From Gautieria morchelliformis (taxonomy: Eukaryota; Basidiomycota; Agaricomycetes; Gomphales; Gomphaceae): a stretch of DNA of 64,000 bases. Shown here in pieces: positions 12,078-23,555 of this stretch. The DNA lies in contig WHVA01000007.1 of NCBI GenBank assembly GCA_015179125.1, forward strand, positions 372,001-436,000, given 5' to 3'. Within the stretch, counting starts at the first letter, position 1; each line of letters starts with the position of its first letter. A program made the translations under genes and the position numbers. The notes beneath the pieces were generated by a model. That model was not told the DNA's origin. It ran no database searches and worked only from the letters and a program-made list of their open reading frames with translations.

Positions 12078-12653
12078 ATGACAACTAGGCTGTGCCAGGC
12101 TATGCTCAGCTGTGCTAAGCAGTGCTCTTAGTAATTATGGCTACAGAGCCCTAATTGGCTCAGAACTGCTTACTCAGCTTCTGAGTGCCAAATACATGGT
12201 TATCTGGAGATACAGCCTCAATGACTCAACCAATCCAGGCACAACTTGGAGAGTCAGGAGTACATGACTCAGCCAAGCTGTGCCATGACACATGACCCTT
12301 TTCAGTGAGTCATTCCTGACAAATCAAGCTCTGATTGGTAGGAAGCATGGTAGAGTCCCCTGGAAACAGCCAGTGTCTTCCAACCCTTTCTTCTATCTTC
12401 CACAAGCTTCTTCCCCCATTCCATTAATAGATAGAAGGTTCTACTTGCTTACTAAGCCCTTGTACATTACAATATAAAAGGAGGCCCTTTGCCTGCCCTT
12501 TGAGAAATAAATCTACCCATCTTCTATCCTACACAGCTTGTGTGACTTGCACATCTTACCTAAGTTCCTAACCCGAACTAGAATACTACTCTTGCTTAGA
12601 GTAACTATTCTTAGTTAAGTAGTTGCTTTACTGCTTAGCCACTTAGCCTAACA
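12078..12653 (+). repeat. LTR-like sequence, probable solo LTR
   Basis: The right end reads CTTAGCCTAACA. Inside are a TATA-type box (ATATAAAAGGAG, near 12472) and AATAAA about 40 bp later, the layout of an LTR promoter and polyadenylation region. The left boundary is uncertain (TG at 12079 or 12091) and no target duplication was found. Confidence 0.45.
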
Positions 12654-13074
12654 CGCTGGGTGAAACTCTACAGAGTGAGGTTGGCAATCGATTTTCTTGT
12701 CAATTAGCACTCCAATACCCGAGACGAGCTGTTTAGTTGATTTTCCTGTTCAGTGACTTTCACAAGTCAAGTCAAGTTGTGCGCGAAAGCCACTTCACAT
12801 TACTCTCTCGTTATTGCAGTGCATTGACGTTGGTCGACCCAATCCACTTACAAACTCTCCTGCGGAGCCTATTCCCTCTTTATTAAAAGGAATACTCTTG
12901 GACCCCGATAGTGTCCTTGAACCTACACACTCTTTTAGTTTATTGTTCAGTGCAGCTAAGAAACGCATTGCATTCCAGCTGTAATAACTTGGACTAGTTA
13001 TTACACAGATTGCAACCAAGGTACAAATATTAAAGTATTTCCGGAGTTGTGCTGCTGCATTGAACTGGTATTCT

Positions 13075-13640
13075 ACTAGTCATGTAAACGACACGTTCTT
13101 ATAGACAGAGGCGTTAGCAATAACACCAAAGTCTTGAAGGGTTCCAAAACAACCATCCCTGGACACTCCCTTGAAAGGAGTATCCACTGTCATGGGCAAG
13201 TCAATCCACAGCATGTAACCATGGTTCAGCTTGAAGGGCGTGAACCCTGTGGTGGTGCTGATATTGCTGTTGATGGCCATCTCGACCATTGGGCATTTGT
13301 GCGCCCAGTCCTTTTGGTCATCTCTGATGACTGTTCATAGGATCTGTCCTTTTGAGCGGTTGGCCTGCTCATTAGCTCCATCCGTTTGCAGATGGAACGC
13401 AGTAGCCATGAGGAGTTTAGTCCCCATAAGCTGTTGGAGTTCGCATCAGAATATTGATGTGAAATTTGAGTCTCGATCAGAGACAATGGAGTCAGGGACT
13501 CCATAGAGTCTGATGACTTCCTTGAGGAAAAGCCAGGCAACTTCCTTCGCTGTTGTTGGGAAGAGGTGGACGTGCAATGTGAGCCTGTCTATGATTACCA
13601 TGAGGTAAATAAGCACTGCAACTGTACAGGTTCATGCCAC
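13075..13640 (-). mobile_element. Ty3/gypsy integrase fragment (fossil)
   Basis: The minus strand encodes the integrase catalytic core and the following block. Recognisable pieces are VSDRDSNF, TAFHLQTDG, ERANR and the downstream TGFTPFKLNHGY typical of fungal gypsy integrases. It is broken, with about two or three breaks, and no LTR, reverse transcriptase or gag is attached. It probably belongs to a different family from the chromodomain elements in this window. Confidence 0.8.
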
Positions 13641-13689
13641 TGGTAGATAGAAGTATGGCTCATGTATATCTAAGTTGAATGGGCTCACA

Positions 13690-15320
13690 TCTTGCCGTAG
13701 CATCAGGAGGGAAATGTTGATGAATGGTCTGGCGGTGCCGGCACCATTTCTCCCCATAAGGCATGACGGGCATCAGCCAATCCCACCCCATCCCACATCA
13801 TGCTCAGTATCACAAAAAATCGCGACATTCATTTCGCACACATACAAGCCAACAGCCATTTTCAAACTTATATTGATCAGAATAAATTGAGTATCGATTT
13901 TCGAACAACTTATAGGCGATGGCTGGAGAGCTGATTATCTATCACTATGGATTGTCCAAGAATGATAAAATAGACAAGATCGTCTGAGGATGTGAGGGAT
14001 CAAAGGGAGCAACGTTTATCGAGTATCATAAAACATACCCTATTGCTTCATCTATTGTGAGAAGCTCACCCACTCCTGCTGTGTGGGCATGTCCAAGACA
14101 TTCCCTAGGAGGAACTTCCTTGGAGGACCTGGTGGAAGGCGTAAACTTCCATATCAGCATTAGGACAACGTCAACCCAGAGTCGTGGGAATAAATGAACT
14201 CACCTCATACGGGTGCCGTGGCCATAATACAGCCCTGTACAGCCATGTGTGTAGGGCACGGTGTGCAGCCCTAGTTGAATGTGGGGACAAGGAGATACTG
14301 GCGATGGTGTGGACATGAATGTGATGGTGCGGACACGAATGTGGTGGTGTAGACGTGGGTTGGGATCTCAAGCACCTAGCCATGGTCAACATTCTGGATG
14401 GGGGTAGCACCGGCAGGATCGCCGGGGCTGGGATGATGGGTAGACAAATATGATGACCGACAGCAGCCACTGGGGGATATCCAAAATAATATATATAGAT
14501 CAATGGGGGAAACATGCCGCACGACCCAGCCACAGGGACACAGCGGGAGGACACAATGATGGCATTAGCACGATCCGCAACACACAAGGATGGACACGTA
14601 CCGCTATCAGCCTTTGGGGACACTGCATGCATGAAGTCTGCATTGAGGAACTCGCACTCGTGGGACAATGCCGTGGGGCAAGTGGGGCTAGGCCGGAGGG
14701 GTGCATAGTGCACTGCAGATGACACTGTGGACAGGATGAAGGGCGGGCGCGACCTGCGTGCGCACCACATGATCTGGGTGGGGAGCATGCCACAGACAGG
14801 GTGGAGATGACGCTGGTGAGGGATGTGCGGCGTAGGGTGATAGAGGGGCCGGAGAGGCATCACAAACGTCGATGGGGCCGAGGATGACCGGGGCCGGGAG
14901 GGCGGAGTCGGGCGTGGTGGAGGATGCTGGACTGGCAGGTTGGGGTTCAGGGCAATGGGGAAGGGAAGAGCAGCGGGTGGGAGGAGGAAGGAAGGAGGCC
15001 ATTATAAATATATAGCGCGTGTGATCTACAATTCAATTATCGGGCTCATTCGGCAGCAAGCATAGATACGTGTGAGAGAAGTTGTGAGGCGAGAGAAGAG
15101 CGAGGGTTGCGAGTGACAGCGAAGAACTGCCTCTAAATTTCACCCACATGGACACAGACTGCATAAATCTCCATTGTAATTTCTCCATATACCGGGAGTC
15201 TGGCCCTGCATGCAGGTGCCTGGTATCCACGGCACGTTCTACCAGAGCCTCCTGCTCCTGCCACGTGTACCCATTGCATCACTGCTCACTAGGGGACGTA
15301 CTCCACTTCTCATCAGAGTC
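13690..15320. other. No confident gene
   Basis: Includes long antisense-overlapping frames at 14.2-15.0 kb that are Pro/His/Ser-rich on the minus strand and show no domain. A TATAAATATATA run at about 15003 may be a decayed promoter. No TE signature is recognised. Confidence 0.35.
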
Positions 15321-15321
15321 G

Positions 15322-15480
15322 GTTCGAGCCGTGAAGGACAATTTGTAAACTCGAAGGGCATCCTCATCTCCACTGTGACAGTGATTATGTGTCAGCAACT
15401 ATCTAGTGTGCATGGAGAGGAGCAAGAATTAAAACTAAAGATAAAAAAGGATGGAAGATGCGAGAACAATCTAGAACGTG
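15322..15480 (+). repeat. Dispersed repeat R3, copy 1
   Basis: About 150 bp beginning at GGTTCGAGCCGTGAAGGAC is nearly identical to the reverse complement of 55105-54950. Shared words include AACTCGAAGGGCATCCTC and CAGCAACTATCTAGTGTG. Both ends diverge sharply, which is the mark of a mobile or conserved unit. The GGTTCGAGCC start resembles a Pol III B box, but no A box was found. Confidence 0.7.
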
Positions 15481-15648
15481 CCCACACGAAAAGGTCACTG
15501 GAAGCTAGCAAGTCAGGACTGGAGCCATTACAGGTGCACAGAAACGTCAGAAGCATCAGAAAAGGCAATTACTATTGAGATTAGAGGGAGAGTGGGGGTA
15601 AGCGGAGAACACAGGGTCGCATCCAATGCACGGACTGGTAGTTAGGTA

Positions 15649-15733
15649 GCCACGGTCATGCTCGACCGTGGCAGCATATTACTCGCAACATAGCTAGTTG
15701 TACCTCAGTGAATTGTCCATTCACTGAGCTCCT
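15649..15733 (+). repeat. Hairpin pair of the LTR-like A-B family
   Basis: Hairpin A has arms GCCACGGTC (15649-15657) and GACCGTGGC (15664-15672). Hairpin B has arms CTCAGTGAAT (15704-15713) and ATTCACTGAG (15719-15728). The A loop, ATGCTC, is identical to that at 3758-3763, while the outer stem bases differ and still pair. The expected second B copy is not found; another repeat starts at about 15780. Confidence 0.65.
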
Positions 15734-15779
15734 TTGTCTCTAGATACTGCGCTACTTACAACAATTACAAACTTACATA

Positions 15780-16110
15780 TTGGAAGCATCCAGCACCAAA
15801 TTTCAATTGACAACAGAAGCGCGACAGGGACAGAAGCGCTGTCGTGGCAAGTTACAAAGAGAAGGGGAAGCCTGGAAGTGACATAAGATGGAGCCAGGAA
15901 CCCGGAGCTGAGCAGACAGAACAGGCTCGGGACACGTGGCCACCATGCGCAGGCGGAGTGACATAAGATGGAGCCAGGAACCCGGAGCTGAGCGGACAGA
16001 ACAGGCTCGGGACACGTGGCCGCCATGCCCAGGCGGAATTCACTGAGAGGACGCCGGAGCATGTGTGAGGTCACGTGTGTGCAGTCACGTGGGAGAAACC
16101 TAGGGCTCGG
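15780..16110 (+). repeat. Dispersed repeat REP-1, copy 1, with 80-bp tandem duplication
   Basis: Shares GGAAGCATCCAGC near its start and AGCCAGGAACCCG and CACGTGGGAGAAACC further on with copies near 23.7, 30.3, 33.2 and 34.8 kb. Within it, 15878-15957 is duplicated exactly in register as 15958-16037, with three substitutions. REP-1 is not identified; no protein is recognised in it. Confidence 0.75.
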
Positions 16111-16133
16111 CACCATCCCCATATGAGCCATAT

Positions 16134-16290
16134 ATACGGCTGCCATATTACGGACCCGTACCCGTACCGAAGTTCAACTTGCCTGTTCTGACCGTATTAC
16201 GGTTACGGCACATATGACCACCATACGAGGCCGTACGACATACGGCCGTATATACGCAGTGTACGGGTGACGCATTTACGTAAGGTAACT
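16134..16290. repeat. TACGG/CCGTA-rich cluster
   Basis: Dense occurrences of TACGG and its complement CCGTA, including the palindrome TACGGCCGTA near 16240. A second such cluster lies at 23556-23660, and both sit beside a REP-1 copy. Confidence 0.6.
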
Positions 16291-16790
16291 ATCCCTCAAA
16301 CATTGCCTAATACTGCATAAATACCTGTACACCAAGTCCACACTACTAAATACTTCCAACCACACGCTTGGCCATCTACTGCGCGCACCTCCCACCGTCC
16401 ACTGCTTGCACCCTCTCCTCGAGTACCTCTGCATGTGCCGCACGGACATGCTCCTCATGGAGCTCCTCCCCACGGGCGCGCCCGGCATGGACGCTCTGGC
16501 GAGATACTGGCAGGGGCCAGAGAGGGTGGACAGAGAGCCACGAGCGTGACCATCAACGGTGCCGTACGCGTTGATCTCTATCGGTATGCATAATGATGGC
16601 GCCTGATGAAGTAGAGGGATTAATGGCCTATCTGGGACCACACCGTGCAGAACAAGATGTTGTAGATGAGGCCCATAATGTTATGAATAGGAAAATCAAT
16701 CTATACATTCATATTCATCACTAACAAACCCCTAACGACCTTCTGACTCCATATCTACATCCATATGCAATGCCGGCGCACTCTAGGGCA
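16291..16790. other. No confident gene
   Basis: Short open frames only. No domain, repeat or TE end is recognised. Confidence 0.3.
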
Positions 16791-17090
16791 TGCACGCGCA
16801 CTGTCACTCGCGCATGCCTCTAACCGGCGGCTTCGACCCTGAGCCCGGTTCCAGGGCCGACCGAGGGCTAGATCCGAGATGGAGCGCGGGAAGCGCTCCA
16901 TCGTTCCTGACACATATATTAGGCTACATATGATCAGGTACAGCCTTGGCACCGGTGCATGCATGCGCACCGGCGGCACTCGCTGTCCCATAAACCCCTA
17001 TTATATCTAGTTTAGTACGGGCTCGCTCCAAACACATAAATAGCTAGCATTGTATGATAGAAACACTAGGCAGTTAAACTCCAACCTTGC
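16790..17090 (+). repeat. Structured dispersed repeat H, copy 1
   Basis: Homologous over about 300 bp to 55195-55530 in the same orientation. It contains a 10-bp perfect hairpin (GATGGAGCGC, loop GGGAA, 16878-16902) and a second built on CCGGTGC/GCACCGG near 16953-16973. It ends near CTAGGCAGT. Its class (SINE, solo LTR or MITE) is unknown. Confidence 0.7.
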
Positions 17091-17274
17091 GCTATTGATT
17101 GAAGCCCACAGAGGCTAGTTTTTCCTTTGACTGGATGGAGCAATATCAGTCGGTGTCTAGCGTAGTTGTCACTGCACGCAGTGTTAGTGCAAACAACCGA
17201 AGTTGTTCTCATCTTATTCTCTCTACACGCTTTTACGACCTCACGAACCCTCACTGCGTATGCAACCCGCCGGC

Positions 17275-17965
17275 AATACTTTCTACACATAACGCTCTGA
17301 CATTTCCTCTGGGCAGGCAGTTTCTCCAGGTATCTCGACATATTCCAACATCGGCGCCGAGACAGACAGTAATACCAAGAGGTAGTATGCATGCTGCACC
17401 ACAGCAAGATCCCAGCGATCCTTTGGGGTGTGATTACGCCAATAATTGCTGAAGCGGAATGCCACTCGAGTAAGGCCAGTGATCGGATTAAATTCTGGGT
17501 TCTGGGTTCTTTGAAAAATCATGTCCACCAGTTCAAATGATGTAAGTAAAGGGATCGTAGTCAACGCTTCAACAAATGTCTTGTCCGGACCTGCGGCTCG
17601 CTTATAGATACATTTTGTGATGGAGGTCATGTCAGGAAAGGCTTCCCACAGTTCCTTTGCTGCCAGAACTTGATGATCTATCTCACAAGGATATACGCAA
17701 GCATCCTCGATTTGAAGTACTTTGTAAGGCCCTCAATCAGATGCATGGATGGCTAACAGATACATACTTGATAAAGGACCTAAATTTCTTGCCAATCAAT
17801 TTTCCTGGCTTGTGAAGCGTATGATGATATTCTCGAAACAAATGCGGGATGCACTCTGAACGCAGTCGCTTTGATACCAAGGATAGTGGCAACAATGGCT
17901 TGCAGCGTATGGCTCTGTCCAGGGGTAATTGACACTGTCAAGTCAACGTGCTGAATGACGGACCT
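17275..17965 (-). pseudogene. F-box/LRR-type protein fragment
   Basis: Minus-strand reading gives blocks typical of the large agaric F-box/LRR family: HVDLTVSITPGQSHTLQ near 17930, LWEAFPDMTSITKCIYK near 17640 and LTRVAFRFSNYW near 17450. These proteins recruit substrates to SCF ubiquitin ligases. The N-terminal F-box itself is not seen. The frame is lost at more than one place between blocks, only partly explained by introns, and the 3' end runs into repeat H. The copia element at 18130 is inserted just upstream in the direction of the gene. Most likely a pseudogene; a multi-exon gene split by insertion cannot be excluded. Confidence 0.65.
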
Positions 17966-18129
17966 GCCGTCAGATGAGTGAGAAATGTTGTCCTAGTTCA
18001 AAATATTGGAGTTAGGCGCAGGGGACCTGAGTTTTCCTCCAAGATATTCAGCAGGCACAAGCAACATGCCGCAGTGCATGTGGAATCCCGTTCTCGCCGT
18101 GTGGGTTGTATTGACATTACCATTCAACA

Positions 18130-18617
18130 TGTTGGGTGCATTTATGCTCCTGCACCAAAATCAAGCATAATATATTCAATTTATTGTGTGGTGTTTCAAT
18201 ATTTTCTCATACTGTTCTTGTACCATGCATCCATTTCTCTGCTTATTTTCGAAATTTTCTAGTCACTCTCTATCTCTCCATTTCATTCTGTTATTTCTAT
18301 TTTCATAGGCGGCTGCACCCAGCGGAGTTTGAAATGACTTCGACGCGCGAGCCCTTGGGCGCTAAAGGGCCGGGTGCAAGTATATGCCTTCTGAGACAGG
18401 ATTACACTCCTCTCTCAGTGACAATAAATTCACTGAGAGAGGCGAGTAGTATCTTTCATATTTACATAACATGTTGACTGAAAATTATGTAGTATATTTG
18501 ATTCTAGGTACTGTATTAATACATCAGTGACAATAAATTCACTGAGAGAGTATATTTGATTCTAGCTTTCTAAGAACTCTACCGAACCTTCCCTGCCATA
18601 GCCCCTAGTTGCTAACA
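18130..18617 (+). repeat. 5' LTR of copia element
   Basis: TGTTGGGTGC start, GCTAACA end. It contains hairpin A (18351-18370), hairpin B (18409-18442, 13-bp arms) and a second B loop plus 3' arm (18524-18550). Confidence 0.95.
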
Positions 18618-18623
18618 AGGGTT

Positions 18624-21600
18624 ATGGGCCCCGCAGACACTTCGCAGAAGCTTTTGGGTGTGGAGAAGCTTGCAACAGATGGAAGTAATTGGCCTCTGTG
18701 GCGAGCTACTCTCACAAGTTATTTTGAGTCCAAAAATCTACTCAGGCATATAGAAGGGAGAGCCATTCGACCTCCTGATCCTCCAGTCATGCCCCCAGGC
18801 CATATTCTCACAGAAGCTGAGGAAACTCAGATAGAGAAGGCTGAGGAGAAGCTGGAGAAATATCTTGCCAGAGAAGGACAGGCAAAAACCCAAATAATCG
18901 TCTCAGTGTCAGAGTCACTAGCCCTGATGCTACAGAAGAGACATACAGCAAAAGAAGTCTGGGATGCATTGGTCAATGAGATGACCAAAAAGCCCAAGAT
19001 GGTCCTCACCAACCTGCAGAGACAGCTTCGCAGTATGAGGTGTCCTGAGGATGGAGACTTGAGAGATCACTTGGACAAGGCCCAAGACCTCTATGCTCGT
19101 CTCAATGAGATGGGAGCCAGAATTTCTGAAGGAGAGTTCACCGACATTATCCTTGCATCACTTCCACCCTCCTATGAGGCAGTTATGAATGCCCTTACCA
19201 CGTCGCTCGAAGAATGTGGAATGCCCTTAGTGCCTGATGATATCATCAGAGTACTAAAGGCTCAATACGACAGGAGAAAGACTCTCAATATTTCACAAGA
19301 AGAGCAGGCATTTATTGGTTCATCTACGAAAGGGCAGAAGGGCCGGAAAGACCTGAAGGTGCCTGCATGCACTAATTGCCACAAGCCTGGACATGCTATA
19401 GAGAGTTGCTGGGCTAAAGGAGGTGGTAAAGAAGGCCAGGGGCCACGTCAGAAGAAGAAAGCGAAAGCCAAAAAGAAGAAGGGCAAAGCCAAGGCGAATG
19501 TTGCCGAAGAAGTGTCCTCCGAGGAGGATGAGAGTGGCAGTCCAGCCGCTTTCGCCAATTTCGACTGCTCTAATTTGAGTAGTTTATCTCTGGACACTGT
19601 TGTTATCCTCGACACTGGAACGACCGCACATATGACCCCTCACAAGAATTTATTGAGGGATTACAGTCCATTCTCACAGCCGCGCACAATTCGTGCAGCC
19701 AACAAAGGCACTTTTGATGCCTTCGGTTCAGGCTCACTCGTGCTATCTAACAAGGTTGGAGATAAGACTGTAAACATTACATTGAAGGATACGTTCTACG
19801 CGCCAAAAATGGCTGTTACCCTCATCTCGATCGGCCGGTGCGATGATGCAGGCTATAATACACAAATAGCTGATCAGAAATGCACAATATCCAATCGTAA
19901 AGGCAGGATATTGATGCAAGCACCGAAGCTGAATGGCTTATATCGATTTGATTTACAACACACAAGTGCCGAAGCGCATGTATGCGCATCAGCCATGGAA
20001 ATACATCAAAAAATGGGGCACATTTCACAAAAGTCCCTACAGCACTTGCTCAACCGTGGCATGATATTAGGCATTGAATTGAGCTCAAAAGGTGACAAGG
20101 TTGTTTGCGATGCGTGCATTCAGGCGAAGATTGCACGTAAATCACTTCCTCAGGAACCCAGAAGCCGATCATCAAAATTCGGTGACAGAATTTATTCTGA
20201 TGTCTGGGGACCAGCGAGACACTCCACAATTGACAAGAAATCCTATTATGTGTCTTTCATCGACGACTACTCAAGAGAATCAGTTATCTATTTGATGGCA
20301 AACAAATCGGAAGCATTTTCAAAATACAAACTCTACGAGGCCTTGATGCTTCGACAGAGGAACGTGCACATCAAAGCACTTGTTTCCGACAGAGGGGGCG
20401 AATACACAAGCTCGGAATTTGAACAGCATTTAGCCAAGCAAGGCACGAAGCATCGGTTAACCGTGCACGACACCCCAGAGTCAAATGGTGTTGCTGAACG
20501 TTTAAACCGAACTCTAGTTGAAAGAGCTCGTGCCATGCTATTGGAATCAAGTCTTCCTAAGACTCTATGGGGGCATGCAATTTTGCATGCCAACTATCTT
20601 AGGAATCGGACACACACAAGAGCTTTGCCAGACAAAACCCCTTTTGAAATGATCCATCACGAGAAACCGAACCTGAAAGACATACACGTGTGGGGAATTG
20701 AAGTCTACGTTAAAGTCAAAGAGGGAAACAAACTAGCAGCCCGTGCCAAAAGAGCTCGGTGGATAGGAATCTCTGGACAGAGCCATGGTCACTGCATCTA
20801 CTGGCCTGACTCTCAGAAGGTTTCTGTCGAGCGGAATATTATATTTGACTCAGAGATGAAGGGGGGCAAAGCTCCAATCATTTCTATTGAAGAGTCACAG
20901 CTACCTACGTCCAGAAAAATGGTACAGGCCATCTCGGCGCCAGCACCTATGCCTAGCCGCTTAGTCAGCGAAGAGGCAAAGATCGAGGAAATTGATGATG
21001 ATGAACCAGAGGAACGTCTGAAAGAGCTGCAACCCAGTCAGACTGTTGATGCCAGACCTAAAGAAGCTGCTCCAACAAGGAGAAGCGAGAGAATCCGTCA
21101 GCAGCAGGTGCAGCCGGCCCCAAGTGGTCCCGTAACAAGATCTCAAACTAAGAGACATGCTGGTGCAGATATCACTACACTAGCTTACGAGGACATTGAG
21201 GACCATCAAGACAAATTATTCGAACAAGATTTATCCTCTGTCACTGACGGCATCAGTGATTATAACCTTGCCATCAGTACACTTTCGACCTCCGATCAAA
21301 ACAAAGATAATGTGCTGCCAGATTTGAATCAGACCGAGCCTAGCAATGCAGATGAAGCCTTAAATGATCCTATGTGGAAAGCATCGATGGATAAAGAGTA
21401 TAAGGTGCTACTCGACAAAGGTGTATGGGAAGTGGTTAAACCACCTCCTGGGGCAAATATTGTTGGAAATAGATGGGTATTCCTCTGGAAACGCAATCCA
21501 GAAGGTGAACCCATCACACCTAGATCGAGGATGGTCGCCCAAGGCTTTACACAAAGCTTTGGAGTCGACTACAATGAAACCTATGCACCTGTTGCTCGGA

Positions 21601-22874
21601 TGACTTCCTTACGGATTATATGTGCCATTGCTGCCAGGAACAACTGGCCTATTCACCAAATGGATGTGGACAGTGCGTATTTGAATGCTACACTGCCAGA
21701 ACCTATTTACATGAGACAGCCGTATGGATATGAGACCGGAGACAAAGATGATGTCCTCCTGCTGAAGAAAGCACTTTACGGCCTCAAACAATCTGGAAGG
21801 GAATGGTACAAACGTCTGAGTGGTGAATTTCTCAAGTTAGGATTCACTAAATCAGCTTCGGATGGAGCTGTATTTTGCAGACGTGGACCGAGAGGGCATG
21901 CGATTATTGCAACGGCGGTAGACGACCTCACTATCACAGCTGAGAGTCAACCAATCCTCGATGAGGTAAAGCATGACCTTGCCCAGGTTTTTAGTATGAA
22001 AGACCTAGGCGAGATTCATTGGCTTTTGAACCTCAAAATCGAAAGAGATTGGAATAACAAATCGATTGCAATATCACAAGCTGCATACATCCAAAAAATC
22101 ATCAAAAAATTCAATCTGGATGATGCCAAAACATTTTCCACGCCTCTCGACCCAGCCGTTAAATTATCCAGGGACCAATGCCCTTCTACAGATGAAGACA
22201 AACAGAAGATGTCAAGAATTCCATACAGACAAGCGATAGGATCATTGATGTGGGCAGCAGTAGCCACTCGACCAGACATTGCATTCGCAGTGTCATTACT
22301 TTCTCAATTCCTCGAAAACCCAGGTCCAACACATTGGCATGCAGTCAAACGTGTCTTTAAATATCTAAAAGGCACGATGGACTACAAATTGATACTTGGG
22401 AAGAATCGAGACGGCCTCATTGGGTATTCAGATGCGGATTGGGCTTCTCAAGAGCACAGGCACTCATACTCGGCTTATATTTTTCAGATTGATGGAGGGA
22501 CAGTATCATGGAGTTGTCAAAAACAATCCATAGTAGCCCTATCATCAACTGAAGCCGAATTCGTTGCCCTGACTCATGCGAGTAAAGAAGCCTTATGGAT
22601 GCGCCACTTTATTTCTGAAGTATTCCAACCGCTGAATTGTCCCATCAAAATTTATTCAGACAATCAATCAGCCATTGCCATCGTCTATGGCACTCAACAA
22701 CACACGAGGACCAAACATTTCGACATTAGATTATATTTCATCCGAGATATAGTCGAAGATGAAGAAATCAAGCTTGTGTACCTACCAACGGAACACATGC
22801 TAGCCGATCTTCTCACTAAAGGACTTCCTAGTCCTAGAGTGAGAATCCTCAACGAGAGAATCGGAATATATTAA
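18624..22874 (+). CDS. Copia Gag-Pol polyprotein
   Basis: A 1416-aa frame whose first ATG (18624) lies inside the primer-binding site. Domains in order: gag (UBN2-like) over roughly residues 1-230; a CCHC zinc knuckle (CTNCHKPGHAIESC, about 250); protease motif ILDTGTTAHM (about 330); integrase zinc-finger region and catalytic core with SDVWGP, DDYSRE and VSDRGGEY (about 490-640); reverse transcriptase from NRWVFLWK to the VDDLTI block (about 950-1110); and RNase H with SDADWAS, STEAEF and TKHFDIR (about 1270-1400). In the family, the polyprotein is cut by its own protease inside virus-like particles and makes and inserts the cDNA copy. Confidence 0.95.
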   Translation: MGPADTSQKLLGVEKLATDGSNWPLWRATLTSYFESKNLLRHIEGRAIRPPDPPVMPPGHILTEAEETQIEKAEEKLEKYLAREGQAKTQIIVSVSESLALMLQKRHTAKEVWDALVNEMTKKPKMVLTNLQRQLRSMRCPEDGDLRDHLDKAQDLYARLNEMGARISEGEFTDIILASLPPSYEAVMNALTTSLEECGMPLVPDDIIRVLKAQYDRRKTLNISQEEQAFIGSSTKGQKGRKDLKVPACTNCHKPGHAIESCWAKGGGKEGQGPRQKKKAKAKKKKGKAKANVAEEVSSEEDESGSPAAFANFDCSNLSSLSLDTVVILDTGTTAHMTPHKNLLRDYSPFSQPRTIRAANKGTFDAFGSGSLVLSNKVGDKTVNITLKDTFYAPKMAVTLISIGRCDDAGYNTQIADQKCTISNRKGRILMQAPKLNGLYRFDLQHTSAEAHVCASAMEIHQKMGHISQKSLQHLLNRGMILGIELSSKGDKVVCDACIQAKIARKSLPQEPRSRSSKFGDRIYSDVWGPARHSTIDKKSYYVSFIDDYSRESVIYLMANKSEAFSKYKLYEALMLRQRNVHIKALVSDRGGEYTSSEFEQHLAKQGTKHRLTVHDTPESNGVAERLNRTLVERARAMLLESSLPKTLWGHAILHANYLRNRTHTRALPDKTPFEMIHHEKPNLKDIHVWGIEVYVKVKEGNKLAARAKRARWIGISGQSHGHCIYWPDSQKVSVERNIIFDSEMKGGKAPIISIEESQLPTSRKMVQAISAPAPMPSRLVSEEAKIEEIDDDEPEERLKELQPSQTVDARPKEAAPTRRSERIRQQQVQPAPSGPVTRSQTKRHAGADITTLAYEDIEDHQDKLFEQDLSSVTDGISDYNLAISTLSTSDQNKDNVLPDLNQTEPSNADEALNDPMWKASMDKEYKVLLDKGVWEVVKPPPGANIVGNRWVFLWKRNPEGEPITPRSRMVAQGFTQSFGVDYNETYAPVARMTSLRIICAIAARNNWPIHQMDVDSAYLNATLPEPIYMRQPYGYETGDKDDVLLLKKALYGLKQSGREWYKRLSGEFLKLGFTKSASDGAVFCRRGPRGHAIIATAVDDLTITAESQPILDEVKHDLAQVFSMKDLGEIHWLLNLKIERDWNNKSIAISQAAYIQKIIKKFNLDDAKTFSTPLDPAVKLSRDQCPSTDEDKQKMSRIPYRQAIGSLMWAAVATRPDIAFAVSLLSQFLENPGPTHWHAVKRVFKYLKGTMDYKLILGKNRDGLIGYSDADWASQEHRHSYSAYIFQIDGGTVSWSCQKQSIVALSSTEAEFVALTHASKEALWMRHFISEVFQPLNCPIKIYSDNQSAIAIVYGTQQHTRTKHFDIRLYFIRDIVEDEEIKLVYLPTEHMLADLLTKGLPSPRVRILNERIGIY

Positions 22875-22887
22875 GCTTGAGGGGGCG

Positions 22888-23375
22888 TGTTGGGTGCATT
22901 TATGCTCCTGCACCAAAATCAAGCATAATATATTCAATTTATTGTGTGGTGTTTCAATATTTTCTCATACTGTTCTTGTACCATGCATCCATTTCTCTGC
23001 TTATTTTCGAAATTTTCTAGTCACTCTCTATCTCTCCATTTCATTCTGTTATTTCTATTTTCATAGGCGGCTGCACCCAGCGGAGTTTGAAATGACTTCG
23101 ACGCGCGAGCCCTTGGGCGCTAAAGGGCCGGGTGCAAGTATATGCCTTCTGAGACAGGATTACACTCCTCTCTCAGTGACAATAAATTCACTGAGAGAGG
23201 CGAGTAGTATCTTTCATATTTACATAACATGTTGACTGAAAATTATGTAGTATATTTGATTCTAGGTACTGTATTAATACATCAGTGACAATAAATTCAC
23301 TGAGAGAGTATATTTGATTCTAGCTTTCTAAGAACTCTACCGAACCTTCCCTGCCATAGCCCCTAGTTGCTAACA
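22888..23375 (+). repeat. 3' LTR of copia element
   Basis: Reads the same as the 5' LTR over its 488 bp, including the three hairpin parts at 23109-23128, 23167-23200 and 23282-23308. Confidence 0.95.
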
Positions 23376-23555
23376 CAACAAGATGGCTTGCTGTGTATTT
23401 GGGATACAATATCACTGCATCGCATGAGTTTGAAGCAGAAACAATACATACCGAGTCATAATGGTCGAGCAGAACTTGCGGTTGGCTGCGGGGAGAGTTG
23501 AAGTATTTGACGAGTGACTACTAGGTCTGTAAATACACCTAAGTACCTTGGAAAC

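Larger units (their letters stand above)
18130..23375 (+). mobile_element. Ty1/copia element, whole-looking and young
   Basis: 5246 bp flanked by a CAACA target duplication (18125-18129 and 23376-23380). The 488-bp LTRs at 18130-18617 and 22888-23375 read as identical. A copia-type half-tRNA primer site (GGTTATGGGCCCCG, 18620-18633) follows the 5' LTR and a purine tract (GAGGGGG) precedes the 3' LTR. One uninterrupted polyprotein frame holds gag, protease, integrase, reverse transcriptase and RNase H in copia order. Identical LTRs mean very recent insertion. It looks whole. Confidence 0.97.

Noticed and set aside
14171-14863. 230-codon minus-strand open frame
   Set aside because: His/Pro/Ser-rich with no domain, overlaps open frames on the other strand, and lies in a repeat-rich stretch.
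18136-18477. 113-codon frame repeated exactly at 22894-23235
   Set aside because: It lies wholly inside the two copies of the copia LTR and is a by-product of their identity.
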